From assembly GCF_009469615.1 (NCBI RefSeq), contig NZ_SSXX01000001.1, positions 850,733 through 914,732 of the forward strand: a stretch of 64,000 bases of DNA, read 5' to 3'. The notes under the pieces are model-generated. The model ran no database searches. It had not been told where the DNA came from and saw only the letters and a list, made by a program, of their open reading frames with translations. Below, in pieces: positions 1 to 10,842 of the stretch (its first letter is position 1; the number at the start of each line of letters is the position of its first letter). Source of the DNA: Dechloromonas sp. H13. Lineage in GTDB: Bacteria > Pseudomonadota > Gammaproteobacteria > Burkholderiales > Rhodocyclaceae. Position numbers and translations under genes: made by a program.

Positions 1-197
1 TTTTCGGAATGCATGCCGATGGCCAGGCAGCCATTGACCTTGTTCTTCACGTAAACCTGAGAGGCCGGGTCCTCGCCGACCAGAATGACCACCAGGCCGG
101 GCCGCTGCCCCCTGGCAGCCAGCGCTTCCACGCGGGCCTTGAAGCTCTGGCGCAGTTCGTCCGCCAACGCCTTCCCGTCGATAATTTGTGCCGTCAT
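1..197 (-). CDS. folD: FolD, bifunctional methylenetetrahydrofolate dehydrogenase/cyclohydrolase (5' part only)
   Basis: Cytosolic enzyme that interconverts 5,10-methylene-THF, methenyl-THF and 10-formyl-THF in one-carbon metabolism. Only the first ~65 residues are in the window; the rest lies beyond base 1. The visible start reads [16 protein letters not shown], followed by [20 protein letters not shown], which is the typical FolD N-terminus with the catalytic Tyr-x3-Lys region (YVKNK). The ATG is at 195-197. It is separated from iorB by 73 bp in the same orientation, with no convincing terminator between them. Family assignment is firm although the gene is truncated by the window edge. Confidence 0.93.
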   Translation of the reverse strand, partial: MTAQIIDGKALADELRQSFKARVEALAARGQRPGLVVILVGEDPASQVYVKNKVNGCLAIGMHSE

Positions 198-270
198 CGT
201 CGCATCCAGCAAAAAGAAAACGGGAAAGGCGACTGCCTTTCCCCTTGATTTGGCGCGGATTTTAACAGAA

Positions 271-882
271 TCAGGCGACGGCTGCTTCGGCTGCACCAAC
301 GGCCGCCCGACCGGCCGCAAAAGCCAGGCGATTCATCTCCACCACCTTCTCGCCCTTTTTCTGGAAACGCCGGAGCACGCAGGCCAGCAGATCGTCGGCC
401 GAGAACGGCAGGTAATCGGCGATGGCACCGAGCATCACGGTGTTGCCGAGGCGGATGTCACCCAGCCCTTGCGCGATGGTCGTCGCGTCGAAGGCGACGA
501 CCTTGGTGCCGGCCGCCTTCATCTCGGCCACCGGATCGGCCGGATAGTCGAACAAACCGAGCTCGACGACCGGTGGCACGAAGCGCGAGTCATTGACCAG
601 CGCAATGGCGCCCGGCCGCAGCATGTGCTGCCAGCGCAAGCCTTCCGCCGCCTCGAAGGCGAGCAGCACGTCGGCCGTGCCGGGCGCGATCTGCGGCGAC
701 AGCACCTTGGGGCCGAAACGCAGGTGCGACGACACCACGCCACCGCGCTGTGCCATGCCAGCCACCTCGGTCTTCTTGGCATCTTGGCCGAGCGCGATGG
801 CAGCTTCGGCCAGGATTTCGGTGGCGGTCATCACGCCCTGACCGCCGATGCCGACGACGAGGATGTTGGTCACTGTAGTCAT
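271..882 (-). CDS. iorB: Indolepyruvate ferredoxin oxidoreductase beta subunit
   Basis: Small subunit of the enzyme that oxidatively decarboxylates aryl pyruvates (indolepyruvate, phenylpyruvate) to aryl-acetyl-CoA, with electrons passed to ferredoxin. The 203-residue product starts [17 protein letters not shown], the glycine-rich gamma/POR-type nucleotide fold, and contains [14 protein letters not shown], characteristic of the 2-oxoacid:acceptor oxidoreductase gamma domain. The chosen ATG (880-882) overlaps the iorA stop as ATGA, which implies translational coupling. A longer in-frame extension into iorA is not needed. Length is normal for the family (~190-200 residues). Confidence 0.93.
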   Translation of the reverse strand: MTTVTNILVVGIGGQGVMTATEILAEAAIALGQDAKKTEVAGMAQRGGVVSSHLRFGPKVLSPQIAPGTADVLLAFEAAEGLRWQHMLRPGAIALVNDSRFVPPVVELGLFDYPADPVAEMKAAGTKVVAFDATTIAQGLGDIRLGNTVMLGAIADYLPFSADDLLACVLRRFQKKGEKVVEMNRLAFAAGRAAVGAAEAAVA

Positions 883-2759
883 GCCGAACAGCCCTCCCTG
901 GTCACCAGCTTGATCGGCGAGACCGGCGCGTAATGCTGGATGGCATCCGGCGCGCAGGGCTGGACGCACAGGCCGCAACCGGTGCAAACGGACGACTCGA
1001 TGCGCACGAAGGCGAGATTGACCTCACGCCCGCTCGGCTTGACCTCCTTGCCGCGCCGTGTGACGTGGATGGCCGGGCAGCCGACATCGAGGCAGTTGCC
1101 GCAACCCGTGCACTTGTCGTCGAGCACCTCGTAGGGCTTGAGCTTGTGGTAATCCTTGATCAGCACGCAGGGCTGGTCGGTGATGATGACCGACACGTCG
1201 GGCACCTTGACCTCGTCGCGGATGGTCCGGAAAAGCGTCGGCAACTCGTAGGGATTGACGACATGGATACGTTCCTTCTTGACGCCCAGCGCCTCGACCA
1301 GCCTGGCGAAGTCGATGCGCGGCGCCTCGTCGCCATAGATGTCGCGGCCGTTGCCCGGGTTGTCCTGGCCGCCGGTCATGCCGACCGCGCGGTTGTCCAG
1401 CAGCATGACCGTGACGTTGGCCTTGTTGTAGACCATGTCGAGCAGGCCCTGCATGCCCATGTGCAGGAAGGTCGAATCGCCGATCACGGCGACGATGCGC
1501 TTGTCCTTGTCGGACTCGCCGCGCCCCTTGTCCATGCCCAGCGCGACACCCATCGAGGCGCCCATCGACACGCAGGTATCCATCGCCTGCCACGGATGGC
1601 CGGCGCCCAGCGTGTAGCAGCCGATGTCGCCGGAGATGTTCAGGTTGCGCACCTGCGACAGGGTGTAATAGACGCCGAGATGCGGGCAGGCCACGCACAT
1701 GGTCGGTGGGCGGGGGAAGATCTGGGCCGGCTTGATGCGCAACGGCACTTCGTCGACCGGCTCGCCGAGCAGGCGGGCGATCACCGGCTTGATGACCGGC
1801 GGCGCCAGTTCGCCCTGCAGCGGCAGGATGTCCTTGCCGATGACCTTGATCCCTTGCGCCTTCAGTTCGGTTTCGACCAGCGGTTCGACTTCCTCGACGA
1901 CCACGATCTGATCGGCCATGGTCGCCAGTTCGCGGCATTTGTCGAAAGGCACCGGCCACGAGAAACCGAGCTTGAGCACCGGCGCATCCGGGAAGGATTC
2001 GCGCACGTGCATGTAGGCCGGGCCGGAAGTGATGAAGCCGACGCGCCGGTCGCTGCCCGGCTCGATGACGTTCCACGCCGACTGCTCGGCCTCGGCGCGC
2101 AAGGTGTTGTCTCGCTGGAACATCAACGGAATGCGCTTGCCGGCGTTGCCCGGCACCATCACGAAGCGCGACGGATCCTTCTTGAAACCGGCGCCGATGT
2201 ATTGCTGGCGCTCGCCGACGGTGACCAGCGCCTTGACGTGGTTGATGCGCGTGGTCATGCGCAGGATGACCGGCACCTGATGCTTTTCGGACAGCTCGAA
2301 AGCGGCCAGCGTCATCGCATAGGCCTCCTGCGAATCGGCCGGCTCGAACACCGGCACGTGCGCGAAGCGGCCCCAGTAGCGCGAGTCCTGTTCGTTCTGC
2401 GACGACGACAGGCCGACGTCGTCGGCGATGGCGATCACCAGGCCGCCGATGACGCCGGTCAGGGTCAGCGTCATCAGCGCGTCGGAGGCGACGTTCATGC
2501 CGACGTGCTTCATGCAGCAGAAGGCGCGCGAACCGGCGTAGGCGGCGCCGATGGCGACCTCCAGCGAAACCTTCTCGTTGACCGACCACTCGGCGTAGAG
2601 GTCCGGGTAGGTCGAGATGACTTCCAGCATCTCGGTGGACGGCGTGCCGGGGTAGGCCGCGGCGACCTTGACGCCGGCCTCCCAGACGGCGCGGGCCACC
2701 GCTTCGTTGCCGGACAAGAGAACCCGGCTCGCGGCCGGTGCGGGCATGACTGCCGCCAT
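879..2759 (-). CDS. iorA: Indolepyruvate ferredoxin oxidoreductase alpha subunit
   Basis: Catalytic subunit, 626 residues. The N-terminal half has the pyrimidine/PYR-type TPP fold (VAAAYPGTPSTEMLE) and the middle has the PP-type TPP fold with IVAVIGDSTFLHMGMQGL followed by an NAVG-type segment (LDNRAVGMTGGQ). The C-terminus has two [4Fe-4S] ferredoxin clusters, CTGCGNC at about residue 550 and CTGCGLC at about 592. The ATG at 2757-2759 is preceded by GAGGAG at good spacing. Upstream lies a TATAAT -10 and an FNR-like box, so anaerobic induction is plausible. It forms an operon with iorB. Confidence 0.95.
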   Translation of the reverse strand: MAAVMPAPAASRVLLSGNEAVARAVWEAGVKVAAAYPGTPSTEMLEVISTYPDLYAEWSVNEKVSLEVAIGAAYAGSRAFCCMKHVGMNVASDALMTLTLTGVIGGLVIAIADDVGLSSSQNEQDSRYWGRFAHVPVFEPADSQEAYAMTLAAFELSEKHQVPVILRMTTRINHVKALVTVGERQQYIGAGFKKDPSRFVMVPGNAGKRIPLMFQRDNTLRAEAEQSAWNVIEPGSDRRVGFITSGPAYMHVRESFPDAPVLKLGFSWPVPFDKCRELATMADQIVVVEEVEPLVETELKAQGIKVIGKDILPLQGELAPPVIKPVIARLLGEPVDEVPLRIKPAQIFPRPPTMCVACPHLGVYYTLSQVRNLNISGDIGCYTLGAGHPWQAMDTCVSMGASMGVALGMDKGRGESDKDKRIVAVIGDSTFLHMGMQGLLDMVYNKANVTVMLLDNRAVGMTGGQDNPGNGRDIYGDEAPRIDFARLVEALGVKKERIHVVNPYELPTLFRTIRDEVKVPDVSVIITDQPCVLIKDYHKLKPYEVLDDKCTGCGNCLDVGCPAIHVTRRGKEVKPSGREVNLAFVRIESSVCTGCGLCVQPCAPDAIQHYAPVSPIKLVTREGCSA

Positions 2760-2793
2760 GACGACTCCTCGATCATTGTTACCAAAGCAGACC

Positions 2794-2834
2794 ATTATAG
2801 GAAGCCGCCCGGCCCGGCATTTGATACAGCGCAA
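2794..2834 (-). promoter_or_regulatory. iorAB promoter with FNR/Dnr-like box, between divergent iorAB and norEF-like genes
   Basis: On the minus strand a perfect TATAAT lies at 2799-2794 with no recognisable -35. Upstream is TTGCG-CTGT-ATCAA (2834-2821), one perfect and one degenerate FNR half-site. Its centre (2827.5) is about 41 bp upstream of the predicted start (~2787), the geometry of a class II activator site. The same box could serve the norEF direction, where TTGTAT at 2862-2867 is a weak -10. Box and spacing are seen; regulation by FNR or Dnr is inferred. Confidence 0.45.
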
Positions 2835-2962
2835 GCCGGATGCATTTAATTCTTGTAACACTTGTATGCCTCCGGCCGGCTGCCGATTTGCCCGACCTGG
2901 ATCAAAGCCGCAGCCCCGCGTTCCGCGCAGAATGGGCTTTTACCCACCCGGCAGCAGCAGTC

Positions 2963-3565
2963 ATGGTCGCAGCGGTACTCCAGCCGCCCCCCGAGCTTCC
3001 GCTCGACGAAACCCGGCGCATCCCCGGCAACAAGGGGATCTGGGTCGGCATCACCTGCGAGATCGTCGAGTTCGTCGTGCTCTTCGCCGTCTATTTCGTG
3101 GCCCGCGCCCATTTCCCGGATGCCTTCCACGCCGGCGCCCAGCGCCTGTCGGTGGTCGCCGGCACGGTGATCACCCTGCTGATGGTGACCAGCAGCTATT
3201 TCATCGCCTGTTCGGTCAACGCCATCCGCCGCGGGCGGCACCGCGCCTCGGTGTTCTGGCTGGTCGCCGGACTGCTCGTGGCACTCGGCTATCCGCTCGC
3301 CAAGTATCTCGAAATCAGCTGGAACCTGGCACACGACATCAACGGCAGTTCGGGCATCTTCTTCACCGTCTACTACTACCTGACCTTCAACCACCTGGTC
3401 CATGCCACCTGGGGCATCCTGGGTATCCTCTGGGTGCTCGCCCGCCTGCTCTTCCACGGCTACACGGCGGCGGACCACAGCGGGCTGGAGGCGCTGGCCA
3501 GCTACTGGCACGCCACCGACATCATCTGGCTGATCATCTTCCCGCTGTTCTACGTGCTGGCCTGA
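2963..3565 (+). CDS. norE: NorE-like cytochrome c oxidase subunit III family protein
   Basis: Membrane protein of the COX3 family, 200 residues, with five predicted hydrophobic helices and conserved features of the short NorE type: GIWVGITCEIVEFVVLF near residue 26, an internal LTFNHLVHATWG segment, and SYWHATDIIWLIIFPLFY at the C-terminus. NorE is associated with nitric oxide reductase in denitrifiers and may aid its activity; here norCB is not in the window. The start (ATG 2963) is chosen because upstream residues look non-homologous. No strong Shine-Dalgarno is seen. It is followed after 2 bp by a norF-like gene. Confidence 0.8.
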   Translation: MVAAVLQPPPELPLDETRRIPGNKGIWVGITCEIVEFVVLFAVYFVARAHFPDAFHAGAQRLSVVAGTVITLLMVTSSYFIACSVNAIRRGRHRASVFWLVAGLLVALGYPLAKYLEISWNLAHDINGSSGIFFTVYYYLTFNHLVHATWGILGILWVLARLLFHGYTAADHSGLEALASYWHATDIIWLIIFPLFYVLA

Positions 3566-3567
3566 GC

Positions 3568-3864
3568 ATGGAAACGAAAATCGACCGTTTCCGGGTGTTG
3601 ACCGCAGCATGGCTGGCGCTGGTCGCCCTGACGCTGGTCGGCCTCGGCCTCGGCGAATGGTTCCGCGACGCGCGCTGGCTGCCCCTGCTGGTCGCCGCCA
3701 TCATCTGGCTCAAGGGGGCGCTGGTGGCGCGCTGCTTCATCGAGTCACACGTCGCCCACCCCTTCATCGCCCGCCTGCTGCAGGGCTTCATCGCCGTCGC
3801 CCCGACCGCCTTGCTCCTCACCGCCTTCTTCGGCGACACGCTGGCCCGCTGGGCCTCGCTCTGA
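3568..3864 (+). CDS. norF: NorF-like / prokaryotic cytochrome c oxidase subunit IV family membrane protein
   Basis: Protein of 98 residues with three hydrophobic helices (about residues 10-30, 35-55 and 65-88) and the short arrangement typical of the NorF/COX4_pro family that accompanies NorE. The ATG at 3568 lies 2 bp after the norE-like stop, so the two are co-transcribed and probably coupled. Presumed role: small inner-membrane accessory of nitric oxide or haem-copper oxidase. The homology is inferred from size, topology and neighbour, since the sequence family is poorly conserved. Confidence 0.7.
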   Translation: METKIDRFRVLTAAWLALVALTLVGLGLGEWFRDARWLPLLVAAIIWLKGALVARCFIESHVAHPFIARLLQGFIAVAPTALLLTAFFGDTLARWASL

Positions 3865-3992
3865 ACCGCGCCACCCTTGCCAACGCCCGCCGGTGACCGG
3901 CCGGGCGCGACGAGACGCGTCCGGGTTCCGCTTCGCTTGCCGACTAAGGGAAATCCACTAGCGAATTTGCGCAAAAATCCCGGTCGATCATA

Positions 3993-4021
3993 TTGCACGA
4001 TACGAATTTAGTTTTTACAAT
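3993..4021 (+). promoter_or_regulatory. Sigma70 promoter of the aceE-aceF-lpd operon
   Basis: TTGCAC (3993-3998), 17 bp, TACAAT (4016-4021): 5/6 matches in each hexamer at optimal spacing. Transcription would start near 4028, giving a leader of about 115 nt before the aceE ATG. The interval 3865-3992 holds no gene. Confidence 0.7.
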
Positions 4022-4143
4022 GCGAAACGTTGCCTAGGGGTAATTACGGGTTTGCGATCCATCCCCGAAGCGCCACAATTCGCGTTAAAGTCGTTTCGCT
4101 CAAAAGGCGAAACGGAGTGAAAACCAACTTAGGAGACAAAATC

Positions 4144-6825
<2,682 letters not shown>

Positions 6826-6840
6826 GAAGGGAGAGACGAC

Positions 6841-8484
6841 ATGAGCCAAATCATCGAAGTCAAAGTTCCCGATATCGGCGATTTCTCCGACGTGCCGGTC
6901 ATCGACCTGTTCGTCAAGGTCGGCGACAGCATCAAGGTCGACGATGCGATCGCCACGCTGGAATCCGACAAGGCCACGATGGATGTTCCTTCCACCGTCG
7001 CCGGTACCGTCACCGAAGTGCTTGTCCAGCTCGGATCCAAGGTCAGTGAAGGTGTCGTGCTGATCAAGGTCGAAACCGGTGGTGCTGCTGCGGCTGCGCC
7101 GGCCCCGGCCGCCCAGGCTGCCCCGGCACCTGCAGCAGCGCCCGCTGCGGCACCGGCTGCCGCCCCCGCCGCCGGTGGTGGCGTGGTCGACGTCAAGGTG
7201 CCGGATATCGGCGATTTCTCCGACGTGCCGGTCATCGACCTGTTCGTCAAGGTCGGCGACAGCATCAAGGTCGACGACGCGATCGCCACGCTCGAATCCG
7301 ACAAGGCAACGATGGACGTGCCGAGCACGGTTGCCGGCACGGTCAAGGAAGTGCTGGTCCAGCTCGGCTCCAAGGTCAGCGAAGGTGTCGTGCTGATCAA
7401 GGTCGAAACCGGTGCTGGTGCACCAGCGGCCGCTCCCGCCCCGCAAGCCGCCGCGCCGGCGCCGGCTGTAGCAGCGGCCCCGGTTTCTGCCCCCGTAGCA
7501 GCGTCGACCGCAACTGCCGCCCCGGTAGCGCTGGCCCCGGCCCTGCCGCTCGGTTCCAAGGTCCACGCCTCGCCATCGGTCCGCGCCTATGCCCGCGAGC
7601 TCGGCGTCGATCTGTCCAAGGTCCCGGCCACCGGTCCCAAGGGCCGCATCGTCAAGGAAGACCTGACCAAGTACGTCAAGGGCGTCATGTCCGGTGCCAT
7701 TTCCGGCCCGGTCGCTTCCGCTGGCGGCGGTATCAGCGGTGGCGGCACGCTCGACCTGCTGCCCTGGCCGAAGGTCGATTTCGCCAAGTTCGGCGAGATC
7801 GAGGTCAAGCCGCTGTCGCGCATCAAGAAGATTTCCGGCCAGAACCTGTCGCGCAACTGGGTCATGATCCCGGCCGTCACCTACCACGAGGACGCCGACA
7901 TCACCGACCTCGAAGCATTCCGCGTCCTGCTCAACAAGGAGAACGAGAAGGGCGGCGGCGCCAAGCTGACCATGCTCGCCTTCCTGATGAAAGCCTGCGT
8001 CAAGGCGATGCAGAAGTATCCGGAGTTCAATGCCTCGCTCGACGGCGACAACCTGGTACTGAAGAAGTACTTCAACATCGGCTTCGCCGCCGACACGCCG
8101 AACGGCTTGGTCGTGCCGGTAGTCAAGAATGCCGACAAGAAGTCGGTCTTCGAACTGGCGCAGGAATCCGGCGACCTGGCCAAGCAGGCGCGTGACGGCA
8201 AGCTCAAGCCGGCCGACATGTCCGGTGCCTGCTTCACCATCTCCAGCCTCGGCGGCATCGGCGGCACTTACTTTGCGCCGATCGTCAATGCACCGGAAGT
8301 CGCCATCCTCGGCGTCAACAAATCGGCCATGAAGCCGGTGTGGGACGGCAAGCAGTTCGTGCCGCGCCTGACCCTGCCGCTGTCGCTGACCGCTGACCAT
8401 CGCGTCATCGACGGTGCTCTGGCGACCCGTTTCAACGTCTATATCGCCCAGCTGCTCGCCGACTTCCGTCGCGTTGCGCTGTAA
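6841..8484 (+). CDS. aceF: Pyruvate dehydrogenase E2, dihydrolipoamide acetyltransferase with two lipoyl domains
   Basis: Core acyltransferase that passes acetyl from lipoyl to CoA. Order in 547 residues: lipoyl domain 1 (~2-76, lipoyl Lys in ESDKATMD near 44), Ala/Pro linker, lipoyl domain 2 (~118-192, Lys near 154), second Ala/Pro linker, E1/E3-binding domain (HASPSVRAYARELGVDLSKV, ~240-275), and the catalytic domain ending with DHRVIDGA near residue 519. GGGAGAG precedes the ATG. The two lipoyl domains and the one in the following lpd gene are almost identical at DNA level, which suggests recent duplication or gene conversion. Confidence 0.97.
   Translation: MSQIIEVKVPDIGDFSDVPVIDLFVKVGDSIKVDDAIATLESDKATMDVPSTVAGTVTEVLVQLGSKVSEGVVLIKVETGGAAAAAPAPAAQAAPAPAAAPAAAPAAAPAAGGGVVDVKVPDIGDFSDVPVIDLFVKVGDSIKVDDAIATLESDKATMDVPSTVAGTVKEVLVQLGSKVSEGVVLIKVETGAGAPAAAPAPQAAAPAPAVAAAPVSAPVAASTATAAPVALAPALPLGSKVHASPSVRAYARELGVDLSKVPATGPKGRIVKEDLTKYVKGVMSGAISGPVASAGGGISGGGTLDLLPWPKVDFAKFGEIEVKPLSRIKKISGQNLSRNWVMIPAVTYHEDADITDLEAFRVLLNKENEKGGGAKLTMLAFLMKACVKAMQKYPEFNASLDGDNLVLKKYFNIGFAADTPNGLVVPVVKNADKKSVFELAQESGDLAKQARDGKLKPADMSGACFTISSLGGIGGTYFAPIVNAPEVAILGVNKSAMKPVWDGKQFVPRLTLPLSLTADHRVIDGALATRFNVYIAQLLADFRRVAL
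6871..6941 (+). repeat. Lipoyl-domain DNA repeat, copy 1 (aceF domain 1)
   Basis: 71 bp that recur with no mismatch at 7204-7274 and 8530-8600, inside three lipoyl domains of two genes. See finding. Confidence 0.9.
7204..7274 (+). repeat. Lipoyl-domain DNA repeat, copy 2 (aceF domain 2)
   Basis: Identical to copies 1 and 3 over 71 bp; third-position differences appear only further 3'. Confidence 0.9.
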
Positions 8485-8502
8485 CCCGGGAAGGAGATCA
8501 CT

Positions 8503-10275
8503 ATGAGTCTCGTAGAAGTCAAAGTCCCGGATATCGGCGATTTCTCCGACGTGCCGGTCATCGACCTGTTCGTCAAGGTCGGCGACAGCATCAAGGTCGA
8601 TGATGCGATCGCCACACTGGAGTCGGACAAGGCGACGATGGATGTCCCCTGTACCGTCGAAGGCGTCGTCAAGGAAGTGCTGGTCCAGCTCGGCTCCAAG
8701 GTCAGCGAAGGCGTCGTCCTGATCAGGGTCGAAGCCGGCGCGGCCGCTGCTGCTGCCCCGGTTTCTGCCCCGCCAGCGGCGTCGACCGCAGCCGCCGCTT
8801 CGGCACCTGCACCGGTCGCCGCCAGCCATGCCGGCGGTGCCGACCTGGAATGCGAAATGCTTGTGCTCGGTGCCGGGCCCGGCGGCTATTCCGCCGCCTT
8901 CCGCTCGGCCGACCTCGGCATGAAGACGATCATCGTCGAGCGTTACGCGACGCTCGGCGGCGTCTGCCTCAACGTCGGCTGCATTCCGTCCAAGGCGCTG
9001 CTGCATGTCGCCGCGGTCATGGAAGAAGCGCAGCACGCCAGCGACCTCGGCGTCACCTTCGCCGCGCCGACCGTCGATATCGACAAGTTGCGCGCGCACA
9101 AGGACAAGGTCGTCGGCAAGCTGACCGGCGGTCTCGCCGGCATGGCCAAGGGCCGCAAGGTCGATATCGTGCGCGGCTACGGTTCCTTCATTGACCCGCA
9201 CCACATCGAGGTCGAGGAAACCACCGGCAGCAGCCAGGAAAAGACCGGCGTCAAGAAGATCATCAAGTTCCAGAAGTGCATCATCGCCGCCGGCTCGGCG
9301 GCCGTGCATCTGCCCTTCATCCCGCGTGACCCGCGCATCGTCGACTCGACCGGGGCGCTCGAATTGCGCTTCGTGCCGCAGAAGATGCTGGTCATCGGCG
9401 GCGGCATCATCGGCCTCGAAATGGCCACCGTCTATTCCACCCTCGGCGCCCGTGTCGATGTCGTGGAAATGATGGATGCGCTGATGCAAGGCCCCGACCG
9501 CGACGCGGTCAAGGTCTGGGAAAAGCAGAACGCCAGCCGTTTCGACAAGATCATGCTGAAGACCAAGACGGTTGCGGTCGACGCCAGGGAAGACGGCCTT
9601 TACGTGACCTTCGAGGGCGAAGGCGCGCCGACCGAGCCGGTCAAGTACGACATGATCCTGCAAGCCGCCGGCCGCGCGCCGAACGGCAAGAAGATCGGTG
9701 CCGAGAAGGCCGGCGTCGCGGTGACCGACCGCGGCTTCATCAACGTCGACGCGCAGATGCAGACCAACGTCCCGCACATCTTCGCCATCGGCGACCTCGT
9801 CGGCCAGCCGATGCTGGCGCACAAGGCGGTGCATGAAGCGCACGTCGCCGCCGAAGTCGCCGCCGGTCACAAGGCAGCCTTCGATGCCACGGTGATCCCC
9901 GGCGTCGCCTACACCCATCCGGAAGTCGCGTGGGTCGGCTACACCGAGGCGCAGGCCAAGCAGGAAGGGCGCAAGGTCGAAACCGCCAAGTTCCCGTGGG
10001 CCGCTTCCGGCCGCGCCATCGCCAACGGTGCCGACTACGGCTTCACCAAGCTGATCTTCGATGCCGAAACGCATCGCGTCATCGGCGGCGCCATCGTCGG
10101 CCCGTCGGCCGGCGACATGATCGGCGAAGTCTGCCTGGCCATCGAGATGGGCTGCGATGCGGTCGATATCGGCAAGACCATCCACCCGCACCCGACGCTC
10201 GGCGAAACGGTCGGCATGGCGGCAGAGGTCGCGCACGGCACTTGCACCGATGTGCCGCCGCCACGGAAAAAGTAA
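8503..10275 (+). CDS. lpdA: Dihydrolipoamide dehydrogenase (E3) with N-terminal lipoyl domain
   Basis: FAD enzyme that reoxidises dihydrolipoyl groups with NAD+. It has 590 residues against about 470 for plain E3. The extra N-terminus is a lipoyl domain (~2-76, Lys near 43) with an Ala/Pro linker. The flavoprotein part has the FAD motif LGAGPGGYSAAF, the redox disulfide GGVCLNVGCIPSKA (Cys near 155 and 160), an NAD motif VIGGGIIGLE, and the His-Glu pair in HPHPTLGET near 563. AAGGAG lies before the ATG at 8503. Lipoyl-E3 fusions are known in Neisseria and other betaproteobacteria. Last gene of the operon. Confidence 0.97.
   Translation: MSLVEVKVPDIGDFSDVPVIDLFVKVGDSIKVDDAIATLESDKATMDVPCTVEGVVKEVLVQLGSKVSEGVVLIRVEAGAAAAAAPVSAPPAASTAAAASAPAPVAASHAGGADLECEMLVLGAGPGGYSAAFRSADLGMKTIIVERYATLGGVCLNVGCIPSKALLHVAAVMEEAQHASDLGVTFAAPTVDIDKLRAHKDKVVGKLTGGLAGMAKGRKVDIVRGYGSFIDPHHIEVEETTGSSQEKTGVKKIIKFQKCIIAAGSAAVHLPFIPRDPRIVDSTGALELRFVPQKMLVIGGGIIGLEMATVYSTLGARVDVVEMMDALMQGPDRDAVKVWEKQNASRFDKIMLKTKTVAVDAREDGLYVTFEGEGAPTEPVKYDMILQAAGRAPNGKKIGAEKAGVAVTDRGFINVDAQMQTNVPHIFAIGDLVGQPMLAHKAVHEAHVAAEVAAGHKAAFDATVIPGVAYTHPEVAWVGYTEAQAKQEGRKVETAKFPWAASGRAIANGADYGFTKLIFDAETHRVIGGAIVGPSAGDMIGEVCLAIEMGCDAVDIGKTIHPHPTLGETVGMAAEVAHGTCTDVPPPRKK
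8530..8600 (+). repeat. Lipoyl-domain DNA repeat, copy 3 (lpdA)
   Basis: Identical to copies 1 and 2 over 71 bp although in a different gene. Confidence 0.9.
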
Positions 10276-10305
10276 GTCCCGCCGGGTTAAACTGGCGTTC
10301 GGTTT

Positions 10306-10334
10306 GGGCGACGGAAGAACCGTCGCCCTTTTTT
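10306..10334 (+). terminator. Rho-independent terminator of the pyruvate dehydrogenase operon
   Basis: Perfect 9-bp stem GGGCGACGG / CCGTCGCCC with an AAGAA loop, followed by six T. It starts 30 bp after lpdA and ends 16 bp before the next gene, so the thioesterase gene may have its own promoter or depend on read-through. Confidence 0.92.
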
Positions 10335-10350
10335 ATTCCCGCTCAACGCC

Positions 10351-10842
10351 ATGACTGTCACCCCCCAGCTCCCCCGCCGCTCCGCCACCGAGCAGGCCCG
10401 CCTCGAAGCCGTCCTGCGCGAGGTTTTCGAACACAAGCTCTGTTTCAACGAACTGCTCGGCTTCAAGGTCGAGTCGCTCGACCCGGCCGCCCCACAGATC
10501 AGTTTCGCCATGCGCCCCGATCTGATCGGTCACTACCAGCATGGCCGCCTGCATGGCGGCGTGATTGCCACGGTGCTCGATACCGTCGGCGGGCTCGCCG
10601 TCACGGTGGCCATCGCCGAGAAGTTCAACGGCGAAACCGCCGAGCAGGTCGGCCACCGCTTCGGGCGGATCGGCACCATCGATCTGCGCACCGATTACCT
10701 GCACCAGGGCATCGGCAAAAAATTCACGGCCACCGGCCGGATCACCCGGCTCGGTGGCCGCATCGCCTCGGTTCAGATGACGCTGGAAAACGAGGCCGGC
10801 GTGCTCATCGCCACCGGCGGCGCCGCCTACGTCGTCAGCTGA
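10351..10842 (+). CDS. YigI-like hotdog thioesterase
   Basis: 163-residue single hotdog-domain protein of the PaaI/YigI type, expected to hydrolyse acyl-CoA thioesters in the cytosol. It has the helix motif HGRLHGGVIATVLDTVGGLA (about residues 64-83), with HGG and the acidic Asp on the central helix, and the strand LRTDYLHQGIGKKFTATG. Length fits YigI. Its stop codon directly abuts the ppk2 stop (TGATCA), so the two genes are convergent with no spacer and no terminator. The substrate cannot be read from the sequence. Confidence 0.85.
   Translation: MTVTPQLPRRSATEQARLEAVLREVFEHKLCFNELLGFKVESLDPAAPQISFAMRPDLIGHYQHGRLHGGVIATVLDTVGGLAVTVAIAEKFNGETAEQVGHRFGRIGTIDLRTDYLHQGIGKKFTATGRITRLGGRIASVQMTLENEAGVLIATGGAAYVVS

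Noticed and set aside
933..2849. Open frame of 638 codons on the plus strand opposite iorA.
   Set aside because: Mirror of the iorA codon bias; composition is biased (His/Asp/Arg) and no motif is found.
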